Assembly (NCBI RefSeq): GCF_900102635.1 | Contig: NZ_FMZQ01000001.1 | Location: 62,001-126,000 of the forward strand | DNA: 64,000 nt | Reading direction: 5' to 3' | Source of the DNA: Ectopseudomonas chengduensis | GTDB taxonomy: Bacteria > Pseudomonadota > Gammaproteobacteria > Pseudomonadales > Pseudomonadaceae | In this document: positions 25,470-34,386 of the stretch, piece after piece | Layout: the number at the start of each line of letters is the position of its first letter | How positions within the stretch are numbered: position 1 is the first letter of the stretch | The notes under the pieces: model-generated | Told to the model about the DNA's origin: nothing | Database searches by the model: none | The model's input: only the letters and a program-made list of their open reading frames with translations | Program-made: the position numbers and the translations under genes

Positions 25470-25560
25470 GGCGGGCGCTCGCGGCAAAAGCGCAAGCCTA
25501 GTGGTTTGCGCCGGTCAGCGGCAATGTGAGGACGGTTACAGCTCGTAGCTCGACTCGTCG

Positions 25561-25658
25561 CGGCTGAAGCCCCTCCCACGGGGCAGGACGTTCGATTAGT
25601 TGTAGCCCGGATGCAATCCGGGGCCGTTGCCATCGCTCCCGGATTGCATCCGGGCTAC
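25561..25658. repeat. REP cluster: one CGGCTGAAGCCCCTCCCAC copy and an inverted GTAGCCCGGATGCAATCCGG pair
   Basis: CGGCTGAAGCCCCTCCCAC is at 25561-25579. GTAGCCCGGATGCAATCCGG (25602-25621) faces CCCGGATTGCATCCGGGCTAC (25638-25658), a REPIN. The second family also occurs at 8657, 28770, 32560 and 48011. Confidence 0.8.
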
Positions 25659-25686
25659 GTGAAAAACGTTCACGACGCCAAAGGTC

Positions 25687-26631
25687 TTACAGGCTATTCA
25701 GGCACTCGCTCAGGCCACCGGCCAGGTTTTCCAGCAGTTGTTCATAGCCGTTGGCACTGACTGGCAGGGCGCCGCCGAGGGCATCGAGTTCCGCCAGTTT
25801 CACCGGCAAGCCGGCTGTGAGGGTTTCGGCCAGGCGCGGGCGCAGAGGCGGTTCGCTGAATACGCAGCTCGGGCCCGTCTGTTGCAGCGTCTTGCGCATG
25901 GCAGCGACGTGACGGGCGCCGGGCTGTACTTCGGTCAGCACGCTGAACACGCCTGCGTGCTTGAGGCCGTAGGCGGCCTCGAAATAGTCGAAGGCTTCGT
26001 GGAAGACGAAATACGGCTTGCCCTGCAAAGCGGCCAGTTGCGGGCGAATGCGGCCATCGAGCGCATCCAGGCGCGCTTCGAAGGCTTTGAGATTGGCGGC
26101 GTAACGCGCGGCGTTGGCGGCATCCAGCTTGGCCAGGTCTGCCGCCATGCGCGCGGCGATCACCTTGGCGTTGTCGGCGGCCAACCACAGGTGGGCATCC
26201 AGGCTGCCCGGACGGTGATCATGGTCATGACCAAGCTCATCGCTGGCATGTTCGTGGCCATGATCATGCTCGTCTTGGTCATGATCGTGTTCGTCGTGGC
26301 TATCGCCGAAGTGGCGCAGGGTCATGCCGGGCAGATCCTGCACCGCCACCTGAGGCTTGTCGCGGCTGCCCAGCACCCGCGGCAGAAAACCCTCCATGTC
26401 CGGACCGATCCAGTACAGCAGGTCGGCATCACGCACTCGCCGTACGTCGGATGGGCGCAACGCATAGTGGTGCGGCGAGGCACCGGGCGGCAGCAGCACC
26501 TCGGGTTCGCCGATGCCGTCCTGCACCGCCGCGGCGATCAGTTGCAGCGGTTTGATACTGGTCAGCACACGCACCTCGGCCTGGGCGCTGGCGACGGAAA
26601 GCAGGGTAAAGAGACAGAAAAGACGCAACAC
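25687..26631 (-). CDS. znuA: Zinc ABC transporter periplasmic binding protein ZnuA
   Basis: This 314-aa protein captures zinc in the periplasm. A signal peptide (MLRLFCLFTLLSVASAQA) is followed by the cluster A-1 binding fold with PPGASPHHYALRPSDVRRV. A His/Asp/Glu-rich loop (about residues 110-143, many HDHDQDEHDH-like residues) is the mark of zinc-specific members. DAHLWLAADNAKVIAARMA contains a further ligand His. It is divergent from zur-znuC-znuB across a 66-base gap with a Zur-box-like site. Confidence 0.95.
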   Translation of the reverse strand: MLRLFCLFTLLSVASAQAEVRVLTSIKPLQLIAAAVQDGIGEPEVLLPPGASPHHYALRPSDVRRVRDADLLYWIGPDMEGFLPRVLGSRDKPQVAVQDLPGMTLRHFGDSHDEHDHDQDEHDHGHEHASDELGHDHDHRPGSLDAHLWLAADNAKVIAARMAADLAKLDAANAARYAANLKAFEARLDALDGRIRPQLAALQGKPYFVFHEAFDYFEAAYGLKHAGVFSVLTEVQPGARHVAAMRKTLQQTGPSCVFSEPPLRPRLAETLTAGLPVKLAELDALGGALPVSANGYEQLLENLAGGLSECLNSL

Positions 26632-26658
26632 GGGGCATACTCGGATGGAATTGAACGG

Positions 26659-26671
26659 GTAATATAATAAC
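26659..26671. promoter_or_regulatory. Zur box between znuA and zur
   Basis: GTAATATAATAAC (inverse GTTATTATATTAC) is an imperfect palindrome like the Pseudomonas Zur consensus built on GTTATANNATAAC arms. It lies in the divergent promoter gap and resembles the clearer box at 62184-62198. Confidence 0.6.
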
Positions 26672-26697
26672 GTCTCTTACCAGCGCCGTCCTTGCCC

Positions 26698-27183
26698 ATG
26701 ACCGACACACCCCTGGCTGCACGCCCTCACGACCACTCCCGCTGCGTCAGCCATGCCCTGGCCGAGGCCGAAGCCATCTGCGCCCGCCAGGGCCTGCGCC
26801 TGACAGCCCTGCGCAAACGCGTGCTGGAGCTGGTCTGGGCCAGTCACAAACCGCTGGGCGCCTATGACATTCTCGGCGTATTGAGCGACGAAGACGGTCG
26901 CCGCGCCGCACCACCGACGGTTTACCGCGCGCTGGATTTCCTGCTGGAAAACGGCCTGGTGCACCGCATCGCCTCACTCAACGCCTTCGTCGGTTGCAGC
27001 CACCCGGAGCATGCGCATCAAGGCCAGTTCCTGATCTGCCGCGCTTGCCATGCGGCGACCGAACTGGAGCAACCAGCGATCAGCCAGGCCATCGTCGACG
27101 GGGCGGCTGGCGTCGGTTTCGTCGTCGAAAGCCAGACCGTGGAAGTGGTCGGCCTCTGCGCAGGCTGCAAGGGCACGGCATGA
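26698..27183 (+). CDS. zur: Zinc uptake regulator Zur (Np20)
   Basis: This 161-aa Fur-family repressor senses zinc. The winged helix lies at residues about 20-85 ([46 protein letters not shown]). The C-terminal part has [19 protein letters not shown] and CAGC, containing the structural zinc Cys pairs and sensor His residues. The start is the ATG at 26698. Its stop overlaps the znuC start by 4 bases, so regulator and transporter are made together and probably autoregulated. Confidence 0.94.
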   Translation: MTDTPLAARPHDHSRCVSHALAEAEAICARQGLRLTALRKRVLELVWASHKPLGAYDILGVLSDEDGRRAAPPTVYRALDFLLENGLVHRIASLNAFVGCSHPEHAHQGQFLICRACHAATELEQPAISQAIVDGAAGVGFVVESQTVEVVGLCAGCKGTA

Positions 27184-27968
27184 GCGACGCGCTGATCCGT
27201 CTCGATGGGGTCGCCGTCAGCTTCAACGGCCAGCCTGTGCTGGACGATGTGCAGCTGAGCGTACAACCCGGCGAAATCGTCACCCTGATCGGGCCCAATG
27301 GTGCGGGCAAGACCACCCTGGTGCGCGTGGTGCTCGGCCTGCTGCAGCCTGAGCGTGGCAACGTGCGCCGGGCGCCACGCCTGCGCATCGGCTACATGCC
27401 GCAAAAACTCCACGTCGACGCCACCTTGCCGCTGTCGGTGCTGCGTTTCCTGCGCCTGGTACCGGGGGTGGATCGCAAACGCGTCCAGGCAGCACTGGCC
27501 GAGGTCGGTGCGGAACAGGTGATCGACAGCCCGCTGCAGAGCATTTCCGGCGGCGAGATGCAGCGCGTACTGCTGGCCCGTGCGCTGCTACGCGAGCCGC
27601 AACTGCTGGTGCTCGACGAGCCGGTGCAGGGCGTCGACGTCGCCGGCCAGGCCGAGCTGTATCGGCTGATCTCGCGACTGCGCGAGCGCCATGGCTGCGG
27701 CGTGCTGATGGTCTCGCACGATCTGCATCTGGTGATGAGCGCCACCGATCAGGTGGTTTGCCTCAACCGCCATGTGTGCTGCTCGGGGCACCCGGAGCAG
27801 GTCAGCGGCGACCCGGCGTTCATCGAACTGTTCGGCCAGGACGCCAAGAGCCTGGCCGTCTACCACCACCATCATGACCACGCTCACGACCTGCATGGCG
27901 GCGTGGTTGAGCCGGGCCTGACCATCCACGGGCCGGCTCACGTTCACGGCCCTGGTTGCAAACACTGA
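27180..27968 (+). CDS. znuC: Zinc ABC transporter ATPase ZnuC
   Basis: This 262-aa ABC ATPase powers zinc import. Walker A is GPNGAGKTT, the signature is [16 protein letters not shown], Walker B is [12 protein letters not shown] and the switch is VSHDLHLV. The C-terminal tail is rich in His ([14 protein letters not shown] and HVHGPGCKH), as in other ZnuC proteins, suggesting zinc binding. It overlaps zur upstream and znuB downstream (TGATG). Confidence 0.95.
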   Translation: MSDALIRLDGVAVSFNGQPVLDDVQLSVQPGEIVTLIGPNGAGKTTLVRVVLGLLQPERGNVRRAPRLRIGYMPQKLHVDATLPLSVLRFLRLVPGVDRKRVQAALAEVGAEQVIDSPLQSISGGEMQRVLLARALLREPQLLVLDEPVQGVDVAGQAELYRLISRLRERHGCGVLMVSHDLHLVMSATDQVVCLNRHVCCSGHPEQVSGDPAFIELFGQDAKSLAVYHHHHDHAHDLHGGVVEPGLTIHGPAHVHGPGCKH

Positions 27969-28756
27969 TGCCCGATTTTCTCCTCAACGCTCTGCTCGCC
28001 GGCCTTACCCTGGCCCTGGTGGCCGGCCCGCTCGGCTCCTTCGTGGTGTGGCGGCGCATGGCCTATTTTGGCGACACCCTGTCCCACGCGGCCCTGCTCG
28101 GCGTGGCACTGGGCCTGATGCTCGACGTCAGCCCGACCCTGACGGTGACCGTCGGCTGCGTGCTGCTCGCCGTGCTGCTGGTGACCCTGCAACAGCGCCA
28201 GCCGCTGGCCTCCGACACCCTGCTGGGCATCCTCGCCCACAGCACCCTGTCGCTGGGCCTGGTGGCGCTGAGTTTCATGCATGACGTGCGCATCGACCTG
28301 ATGAGCTACCTGTTCGGCGACCTGCTCGCCGTCAGTCCCACCGACCTTGCCTGGATCATCGGTGGCAGCGCGCTGGTGCTGGCGCTGCTGGCCTGGCTGT
28401 GGCGGCCGCTGCTGGCGATCACCGTGCACGAAGAGCTGGCGCGGGTCGAAGGCCTGCCGGTGGCGGCGATTCGCCTGGCGCTGATGCTGCTGATTGCCGT
28501 GGTGATCGCCGTGGCGATGAAGATCGTCGGCGTACTGCTGATCACCTCACTGCTGATCATCCCCGCCGCCGCCGCCCAACGCCACGCACGCACGCCAGAA
28601 CAGATGGCTGTGGGCGCCAGCCTGCTCGGCCTGATGGCCGTGTGTGCAGGGCTTAGCCTGTCCTGGTACCAGGACACCCCGGCCGGGCCATCCATCGTGG
28701 TCAGCGCCGCCGCGCTGTTTCTGGCCAGCTTCGCGTTACCCAAGCGCAACACCTGA
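27968..28756 (+). CDS. znuB: Zinc ABC transporter permease ZnuB
   Basis: This 262-aa inner-membrane protein has about eight membrane segments and belongs to the ABC-3 metal permease family. VVWRRMAYFGDTLSHAALLGVALG is the conserved N-terminal stretch, and ARVEGLPVAAIRLALMLLIAVVIAVAMKIVGVLLITSLLIIPAAAA contains the ATPase-coupling loop. The start ATG shares a base with the znuC stop (TGATG). Confidence 0.95.
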   Translation: MPDFLLNALLAGLTLALVAGPLGSFVVWRRMAYFGDTLSHAALLGVALGLMLDVSPTLTVTVGCVLLAVLLVTLQQRQPLASDTLLGILAHSTLSLGLVALSFMHDVRIDLMSYLFGDLLAVSPTDLAWIIGGSALVLALLAWLWRPLLAITVHEELARVEGLPVAAIRLALMLLIAVVIAVAMKIVGVLLITSLLIIPAAAAQRHARTPEQMAVGASLLGLMAVCAGLSLSWYQDTPAGPSIVVSAAALFLASFALPKRNT

Positions 28757-28769
28757 TGACGCGCTCTGC

Positions 28770-28830
28770 GTAGCCCGGATGCAATCCGGGAATGCTCCAC
28801 CACGTTTTCCCCGGATTGCATCCGGGCTAC
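28770..28830. repeat. REPIN of the GTAGCCCGGATGCAATCCGGG family
   Basis: GTAGCCCGGATGCAATCCGGG at 28770-28790 faces CCCGGATTGCATCCGGGCTAC ending at 28830. The element lies directly after znuB. Confidence 0.8.
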
Positions 28831-28909
28831 GGCACGACCGATCGAGATGAAATCAGCGGTACGAACCTGTATGATTGCGCGTTTTTTGCACAATTCGAGA
28901 CGCGTAGTT

Positions 28910-29755
28910 ATGAAGTCGTTCGCTTTTCGTGGTCTTCCGCTTTTTCTGGTTCTACTTCTGGCCGGTTGCCAGAGCAGCCAGCAGCACAGCCTCCCGCCGG
29001 TCGACGATCTGGTCGTCGCCTTCCGTCAGCTCGACCTGAGCCTGGCCGAAGAACGCCTCGACGACGCGCGCAGCCAGCTCAGCACACTGCAGCAGCGCGC
29101 CAGCCGCGACACGCGTCTGGAGCAGTACCAGCGCCAGCTGGCCGAGGCCTATATGGAGCAAGGCCGCGAAGCGCTGCAGCAGGGCGATCTGGATCGCGCC
29201 GCGCAGGCACTGGGCCAGGCCCGCAGCCTGATGCCGCAGGCGCCGGCCCTGAGTCACGATCTCAACCAGGCCATCGACAGCGCCCGTACGGCACGCCAGG
29301 CAGCTGCCGAGCAACAGGCACGCGATGCAGCCGCCAAGCTCGATGCCGAGCGCCAGGAGCAACTGCGCCAGCAACGCCAGGCCAGCGAACGCCAGGCAGC
29401 GGCCAAGGCAGCAACCGCTCCGATAGCCGCAAGCCAGCCAGCACCAGTGGTCGAGAGCAAGCCCACAGCACGCCTGATCGATCCGAACGCCGCCACCAGC
29501 AGCGTGGCCATGCCTATGCTGGACAACCAGGACAACGAAAACCTGCGCCGCCTGCTCGACAGCGTGGCGGCGGATGTCGTGACCTTTCGCTGCGCCGTGC
29601 GCATCGAAGTACGCGAGGCCAAGGATTATCCCTGGGTTGCGGCGCTGCTGTCGGCACGCATCAAGAAACTCGACCCGAGCTTTCGTCCGCAGTTGAGCCA
29701 GAAGATCGCTCCGCAACAGGTGCCACGCCTGCTGTTGAGCCCAAAGCGCAACTGA
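28910..29755 (+). CDS. Lipoprotein with a coiled-coil or TPR-like middle, unknown function
   Basis: This 281-aa protein begins MKSFAFRGLPLFLVLLLAGCQSS, a lipoprotein signal with the cleavage Cys at residue 20. The middle is an Ala/Gln/Arg-rich helical region with short repeats (DDARSQLSTLQQRAS, REALQQGDLDRAAQALGQARSLMPQ) like degenerate TPR units. The C-terminal 80 residues form a separate conserved-looking domain (NLRRLLDSVAADVVTFRCAVRIEV). It lies between znuB and metN, where P. aeruginosa has PA5502 from memory. It is probably anchored to the outer membrane. Function unknown. Confidence 0.85.
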   Translation: MKSFAFRGLPLFLVLLLAGCQSSQQHSLPPVDDLVVAFRQLDLSLAEERLDDARSQLSTLQQRASRDTRLEQYQRQLAEAYMEQGREALQQGDLDRAAQALGQARSLMPQAPALSHDLNQAIDSARTARQAAAEQQARDAAAKLDAERQEQLRQQRQASERQAAAKAATAPIAASQPAPVVESKPTARLIDPNAATSSVAMPMLDNQDNENLRRLLDSVAADVVTFRCAVRIEVREAKDYPWVAALLSARIKKLDPSFRPQLSQKIAPQQVPRLLLSPKRN

Positions 29756-29927
29756 TGTCTGTCGCTTATCGGTAATGCCATTTTGTAATAACCATAGGCC
29801 AACAAAGATTTTCTCGGCCTAAACACCGCCGGGTAAACTAGCGCCCTTTTGCGCCCCACCCGGCGCCCGAAGGCCGGCCCCTTCCACCTGGGGGCCCGCC
29901 CTTGAACACACCCAAAAGGTCGTTCGC

Positions 29928-30935
29928 GTGATCCAGTTTCAATCCGTCCACAAAGCCTACCGCGTCGCCGGTCGTGAGATTCCGGCGCTGCAGCCCACCA
30001 CGCTGCAGGTCGGCAGCGGCCAGGTGTTCGGCATCATCGGCCACTCCGGCGCCGGCAAAAGCACCCTGCTGCGCCTGATCAACCGCCTGGAAGAACCCTC
30101 GGGCGGTCGCATCGAGATCGACGGCGTCGACGTCACCGCCCTCGACTCCAATGGCCTGCGCCGCTTCCGCCAACAGGTCGGGATGATCTTCCAGCACTTC
30201 AACCTGCTGTCGTCGAAGACCGTCGCCGACAACATCGCCATGCCGCTGCGTCTGGCCGGCGAACTGAGCCGCGCCGAGATCGACGCCCGCGTTGCCGAGT
30301 TGCTGGCGCGCGTCGGCCTGCAGGATCACGCCAACAAATACCCCGCGCAGCTCTCCGGCGGGCAGAAGCAGCGCGTCGGCATCGCCCGTGCGCTGAGCAC
30401 CCGGCCAAAGATCCTCTTGTGCGACGAGGCCACCAGCGCCCTCGACCCGCAGACCACCACCGCCGTGTTGCAGCTGCTGGCCGAGATCAATCGCGAACTG
30501 GGCCTGACCATCGTGTTGATCACCCACGAGATGGACGTGATCCGCCGCGTCTGCGACCGCGTGGCGGTGATGGATGCCGGCGTCATCGTCGAGGAAGGCC
30601 CGGTGGCCGAGGTGTTCCTGCACCCGCAGCACCCGACCACGAAGCGTTTCGTGCAGGAGTCCGAGCACGTCGACGAAGCCGAGCAGCGCGATGACTTCGC
30701 CCATGTCGAAGGCCGCATCCTGCGCCTGACCTTCCAGGGCGAGGCCACCTACGCGCCACTGCTGGGCACCGTGGCCCGTGAAACCGGGGTGGACTACAGC
30801 ATCCTTGCCGGGCGCATCGACCGCATCAAGGACACCCCCTACGGCCAGCTCACCCTGGCCCTGACCGGTGGCGACATCGACGCCGCGCTGGCGCGCTTCG
30901 GCGCCGCCGATGTGCATCTGGAGGTACTGCGCTGA
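29928..30935 (+). CDS. metN: D/L-methionine ABC transporter ATPase MetN
   Basis: This 335-aa ABC ATPase drives methionine import. Walker A is GHSGAGKST, the signature [15 protein letters not shown], Walker [13 protein letters not shown]. The extra C-terminal ~90 residues form the NIL domain ([36 protein letters not shown]), which binds methionine and causes trans-inhibition. The start is GTG, with AAAAGG 8 bases before. The stop overlaps metI (TGATG). Confidence 0.95.
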   Translation: MIQFQSVHKAYRVAGREIPALQPTTLQVGSGQVFGIIGHSGAGKSTLLRLINRLEEPSGGRIEIDGVDVTALDSNGLRRFRQQVGMIFQHFNLLSSKTVADNIAMPLRLAGELSRAEIDARVAELLARVGLQDHANKYPAQLSGGQKQRVGIARALSTRPKILLCDEATSALDPQTTTAVLQLLAEINRELGLTIVLITHEMDVIRRVCDRVAVMDAGVIVEEGPVAEVFLHPQHPTTKRFVQESEHVDEAEQRDDFAHVEGRILRLTFQGEATYAPLLGTVARETGVDYSILAGRIDRIKDTPYGQLTLALTGGDIDAALARFGAADVHLEVLR

Positions 30936-31603
30936 TGCTCGAACAACTGCTACCCAACGTGTTCTGGCCGGAAATCTGGCAGGCCAGCCTCGACACCCTG
31001 AACATGCTGCTCGGCTCGATGCTGTTCACCGTGCTGCTCGGCCTGCCGCTCGGCGTGCTGCTGTTCCTCACCGGCCCGCGCCAGCTGTTCGAACAGAAGG
31101 CCCTGTACGGCGCGCTGTCGCTGGTGGTGAACATCCTGCGCTCGGTGCCCTTCGTCATCCTCTTGATCCTGATGATCCCCTTCACCGAGCTGCTGGTCGG
31201 CACCTCGCTGGGCGTCGCCGGCGCCATTCCGCCACTGGTGGTGGGTGCCACGCCGTTCTTCGCGCGCCTGGTGGAAACCGCCCTGCGCGAGGTGGAGCGC
31301 GGCATCATCGAAGCGACCCAGGCGATGGGCGCCACTACCTGGCAGATCATCACCCGCGCGCTGCTGCCCGAGGCGTTGCCCGGCCTGCTCGCGGCCACCA
31401 CCGTTACCGCGATAACCCTGGTGTCCTACACCGCCATGAGCGGCCTGATCGGCGGCGGCGGCCTCGGCGACCTGGCCGTGCGCTACGGCTACCAGCGCTA
31501 CCAGCCGGACGTGATGGCCGTGACCGTAATCCTGCTGCTGATTCTGGTGCAGGTGCTGCAGATGGTCGGTGATCGTCTGGTCGTACATTTCTCCCGTAAG
31601 TAA
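30935..31603 (+). CDS. metI: Methionine ABC transporter permease MetI
   Basis: This 222-aa permease has five predicted membrane segments and the BPD-transport coupling loop EVERGIIEATQAMGATTWQIITRALLPEALPG. It starts within the metN stop codon. With MetN and MetQ it forms the complete importer. Confidence 0.95.
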   Translation: MLEQLLPNVFWPEIWQASLDTLNMLLGSMLFTVLLGLPLGVLLFLTGPRQLFEQKALYGALSLVVNILRSVPFVILLILMIPFTELLVGTSLGVAGAIPPLVVGATPFFARLVETALREVERGIIEATQAMGATTWQIITRALLPEALPGLLAATTVTAITLVSYTAMSGLIGGGGLGDLAVRYGYQRYQPDVMAVTVILLLILVQVLQMVGDRLVVHFSRK

Positions 31604-31667
31604 TCACGACAAGCGGCGACTCGCTACCCGCGAGACCCGCGCCAACCTTCCCAAAAGGAACCTTGAA

Positions 31668-32438
31668 ATGAAGAAACTGCTGACTGCCCTGGCCGCCTGC
31701 GCGGCCTTCTCGGCCCAGGCCGAAACCCTCAACGTCGCCGCCACCCCGGTGCCGCATGCGGAGATCCTCGAGTTCGTCAAACCGGCCCTGGCCAAAGAAG
31801 GCGTGGAGCTGAAGGTGCGCGTGTTCACCGACTACGTGCAGCCCAACCTGCAAGTGCAGCAGAAGAACCTCGACGCCAACTTCTTCCAGCACCAGCCGTA
31901 CCTGGACGAGTTCAACGCCAGCCGCAAGACCGAGCTGGTCAGCGTTGCCGGCGTGCACGTCGAGCCCTTCGGCGCCTACTCGAGCAAGATCAAGAACCTC
32001 AGCGAGCTGCCGCAAGGCGCTACCGTGGCCATCCCCAACGACGCCACCAACGGCGGCCGCGCCCTGCTGCTGCTGCAGAAGGCCGGCGTGATCAAACTCA
32101 AGCCGGAAGCCGGCATCCTCGCCACACCGAAGGACATCGTCGAGAACCCGAAGGCGATCAAGGTGCGTGAACTGGAAGCAGCTACCCTGCCGCGCGTGCT
32201 GAGCCAGGTCGACCTCGCCCTGATCAACACCAACTATGCCCTGGAAGCCAAGCTGAACCCGACCCAGGACGCCCTGGCCATCGAAGGCAGCGACTCGCCG
32301 TACGTGAACATCCTGGTGACCCGCGCCGACAACAAGGACAGCGACGCCGTACAGAAGCTGGTCAAGGCTCTGCACAGCGCCGAGGTCAGGCAGTTCATCG
32401 AAGAGAAGTACAAAGGCGCCGTCGTGCCGGCGTTCTGA
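31668..32438 (+). CDS. metQ: Methionine-binding protein MetQ (NlpA family)
   Basis: This 256-aa protein delivers methionine to MetNI. The N-terminus MKKLLTALAACAAFSAQAETLNVAATPVPHAEIL is a type I signal peptide cut after AQA; no lipobox Cys is placed correctly, so it is soluble in the periplasm, unlike the lipoprotein form of E. coli. LQVQQKNLDANFFQHQPYLDEFN is the family signature. AAAGGAA lies before the ATG. A strong terminator follows. Confidence 0.94.
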   Translation: MKKLLTALAACAAFSAQAETLNVAATPVPHAEILEFVKPALAKEGVELKVRVFTDYVQPNLQVQQKNLDANFFQHQPYLDEFNASRKTELVSVAGVHVEPFGAYSSKIKNLSELPQGATVAIPNDATNGGRALLLLQKAGVIKLKPEAGILATPKDIVENPKAIKVRELEAATLPRVLSQVDLALINTNYALEAKLNPTQDALAIEGSDSPYVNILVTRADNKDSDAVQKLVKALHSAEVRQFIEEKYKGAVVPAF

Positions 32439-32459
32439 TCGCCGCTGACGCCGTACCCG

Positions 32460-32493
32460 ATGCCGCGCCGCTGCAAAGCTGCGCGGCATTTTT
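32460..32493 (+). terminator. Intrinsic terminator of metNIQ
   Basis: ATGCCGCGC (32460-32468) pairs perfectly with GCGCGGCAT (32481-32489), followed by five Ts. Confidence 0.88.
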
Positions 32494-32514
32494 ATGCGTG
32501 GAATGTGTCGGTGC

Positions 32515-32635
32515 CCCGCAGGGTGCGCCGTGCGCATCGGGGGTAATGTGGCCACCGCCCCCGGATTGCATCCGGGCTACGACACTGGCAGGCGCCTAGA
32601 CGACGGTCGTAGTCGCGGCTGAAGCCCCTCCCACC
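32515..32635. repeat. Three different REP types side by side
   Basis: A CAGGGTGCGCCGTGCGCA copy (about 32518), a CCCGGATTGCATCCGGGCTAC copy (32560-32580) and a CGCGGCTGAAGCCCCTCCCAC copy (32614-32634) lie within 120 bases between metQ and the DUF454 gene. Confidence 0.7.
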
Positions 32636-32642
32636 GAGCGCA

Positions 32643-33041
32643 CTAACCTGCCCTGGGCTTTTCCGGGCGCGTCCAGATGAACAGCGCACCGCAGCTCATG
32701 CCAGCGGCAGCAAACAGCACGGAAGGCATATGGTTGACGGTCAGTAGCAGGATGCTCAGCGCGAGCAGCATGCTGGCACTCGCCACCCACTTGGTGCGCC
32801 GGGCGATCAGGCCGCCGTTTTTCCAGTCACGCAGCAACGGGCCGAACACCCGATGATACTCCAACCAGGCGGCCAGCCGTGGTGAGCTGCGCGACGCCGC
32901 CCAGGCCGCCAGGAGGACGAACTCCGTGGTGGGCAGGCCCGGCAGTATCATCCCGAGCATGGCCATGCCGATGCTCAGGTAGGCCAGCAGCAGCCATAGC
33001 CAGCGCTGCCAGGCCGAACACGCCAGCGTGGTTTCAGGCAA
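32643..33041 (-). CDS. DUF454 (YbaN-like) inner membrane protein
   Basis: About 132 aa with three or four membrane segments. YLSIGMAMLGMILPGLPTTEFVLLAAWAASRSSPRLAAWLEYHRVFGPLLRDW is the DUF454 signature, including the LPTTEF turn. No ATG is available upstream of the first segment; TTG at 33041, overlapping the hemO stop, gives a normal length and has GGAAC upstream, so translation is probably coupled to hemO. The function is unknown; DUF454 genes are often found beside haem or iron genes. Confidence 0.78.
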   Translation of the reverse strand: MPETTLACSAWQRWLWLLLAYLSIGMAMLGMILPGLPTTEFVLLAAWAASRSSPRLAAWLEYHRVFGPLLRDWKNGGLIARRTKWVASASMLLALSILLLTVNHMPSVLFAAAGMSCGALFIWTRPEKPRAG

Positions 33042-33624
33042 AGCAGCGTTCCAGGTGCACGGTGAAACGCTCGAAGGCGGCGATGGCCGCCGCCTCGGCC
33101 AGACGCTCCTGCTCGGCATCCAGCTCGACGCTGTCGAGCACCGCGGTAAAGGCCTTCCAGCCCTGGGCGCGGCCACCTTCCGGCTCGCCCAGGTGACGCG
33201 CGCCAAAGGTCTCGCTGAGGCCCAGCGCCGGCATGCGCTTGAGCAGGAAAGCGGCGCCGAGCTTGGAACCTTCGGAAACGAACAGCCAGGCCAGCGCCTC
33301 GCCGGTGCCCATAGTCTTGTTGCGAATGCTGTCATCGCCCTCAGGCAGCGCGCGCTGCAGATCGGCCAGGTCCAGCGCGGCCTGCTCGACGCGGCAGCGC
33401 TGCAGCAGATCAGGCACCAGCTTGATCAGTTGCGGGTCGTTATAGAGCTTTTCCAGATCACGCTGGAACAGATACTGGGCGGCCACGAAATGGGAAAACC
33501 GTTCAGGGCTACCGAAAGGATCATGGCTCTTGACCAGGTTGTCGAGGTGGCTGTGCGGCTCGTGGGTAATCTGGTTTAGGCGCTGCGAACGCAGCGGATG
33601 GGACAGTTGCGAAGAGGCGGTCAT
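33034..33624 (-). CDS. hemO: Haem oxygenase HemO/PigA
   Basis: This roughly 196-aa enzyme opens haem to biliverdin, releasing iron and CO. LRSQRLNQITHEPHSHLDNLVKS contains the proximal haem ligand His24 (aligned with His26 of P. aeruginosa PigA); FVAAQYLFQRDLEKLY, EALAWLFVSEGSKLGAAFLLKR and FGARHLGEPEGGRAQGWKAF match the PigA type closely. The start ATG at 33624 gives the PigA length; an in-frame ATG at 33648 is possible. It is divergent from an ECF sigma/FecR/TonB-receptor set, consistent with iron-regulated haem use. Confidence 0.93.
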   Translation of the reverse strand: MTASSQLSHPLRSQRLNQITHEPHSHLDNLVKSHDPFGSPERFSHFVAAQYLFQRDLEKLYNDPQLIKLVPDLLQRCRVEQAALDLADLQRALPEGDDSIRNKTMGTGEALAWLFVSEGSKLGAAFLLKRMPALGLSETFGARHLGEPEGGRAQGWKAFTAVLDSVELDAEQERLAEAAAIAAFERFTVHLERCFA

Positions 33625-33816
33625 GGAAAGCTCGCTGATGACTGGCATGAAGTACGGCAGCCCGTCCCCTGCACCGCTCGATGAAGCGTGCAGGACGTTC
33701 GACTGCCACTGTCTTTTAAAGACGAACGAACCTACCAAGCTCCGTAAAAATAACGCGAAACACGGGAATATGGCGCTGCAGACGGGCTTCCTACATGCGC
33801 TCGCTAGCCGACCTTA

Positions 33817-33838
33817 TTAAAAGTGATTATTATTCGCG
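33817..33838. promoter_or_regulatory. Candidate Fur box before the ECF sigma gene
   Basis: The minus strand reads GCGAATAATAATCACTTTTA, matching the 19-bp Fur consensus GATAATGATAATCATTATC at about 12 positions, with an exact TAATCA core. It overlaps a possible GTG start at 33823, which argues for a later start of the sigma gene. It could also serve the divergent hemO gene. Confidence 0.45.
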
Positions 33839-33864
33839 AAGTAGTCGGCGAACCAGGCTTGCCA

Positions 33865-34386
33865 GTGACCATCCCCAATCTAGACAGCGTCTTCATCAGC
33901 CAGCGCACCCCGCTGCTGCGCACGCTGGTGAAAATCGTCAAAAACGCCAGCATCGCCGAGGAGCTGGTGCAGGAAACCTACCTGCGGGTCGCCCGTAGCC
34001 TGCGCGACAAACCGGTCGATCACCTCGAACCCTTTCTCTTCCAGACGGGCCGCAATCTGGCGCTCGACCACTTGCGCCGCGAGCGCATGCAGTCGCGCAC
34101 CATGCTTGATGACGTGCCGGACGCCATCATGCAGGCCGTCCCCGCTCCGGGTTCATCCAGCGAAGACAGTCTGCACGCCGAACGCCTGCTGCAACGACTG
34201 GGCAACGCCCTGGAACAGTTGAGCGAACGCCAGCAACGCATCTTCATCCTCAGCCGTCTGCATGGCCAGGGTTACGCAGAGATCGCTGCAGAGCTCGGCG
34301 TATCGACCAGCACGGTGCAGAAAGAACTGAAACTGATCATGACCCTGTGCATGACCCTGATCGAGCGCCTCGCGCCTCCGACATGA
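33865..34386 (+). CDS. ECF sigma factor, FecI/HxuI-like
   Basis: This sigma-70-family factor (173 aa from the chosen start) has region 2 (LLRTLVKIVKNASIAEELVQETYLRVARSL and FLFQTGRNLALDHLRRERMQ) and region 4 (LEQLSERQQRIFILSRLHGQGYAEIAAELGVSTSTVQKELKLIM). It belongs to the iron-starvation group that partners FecR-type anti-sigma factors. Start is uncertain: GTG at 33865 is preferred because the other GTG at 33823 is inside a Fur-box-like sequence. The stop overlaps the fecR-like start (ATGA). The set resembles HxuI-HxuR-HxuA of P. aeruginosa. Confidence 0.88.
   Translation: MTIPNLDSVFISQRTPLLRTLVKIVKNASIAEELVQETYLRVARSLRDKPVDHLEPFLFQTGRNLALDHLRRERMQSRTMLDDVPDAIMQAVPAPGSSSEDSLHAERLLQRLGNALEQLSERQQRIFILSRLHGQGYAEIAAELGVSTSTVQKELKLIMTLCMTLIERLAPPT

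Noticed and set aside
32643-33335. 230-aa version of the DUF454 protein
   Set aside because: The extra N-terminal part is an alternate frame of hemO, rich in Arg/Ser/Pro; only the last 130 residues match DUF454.
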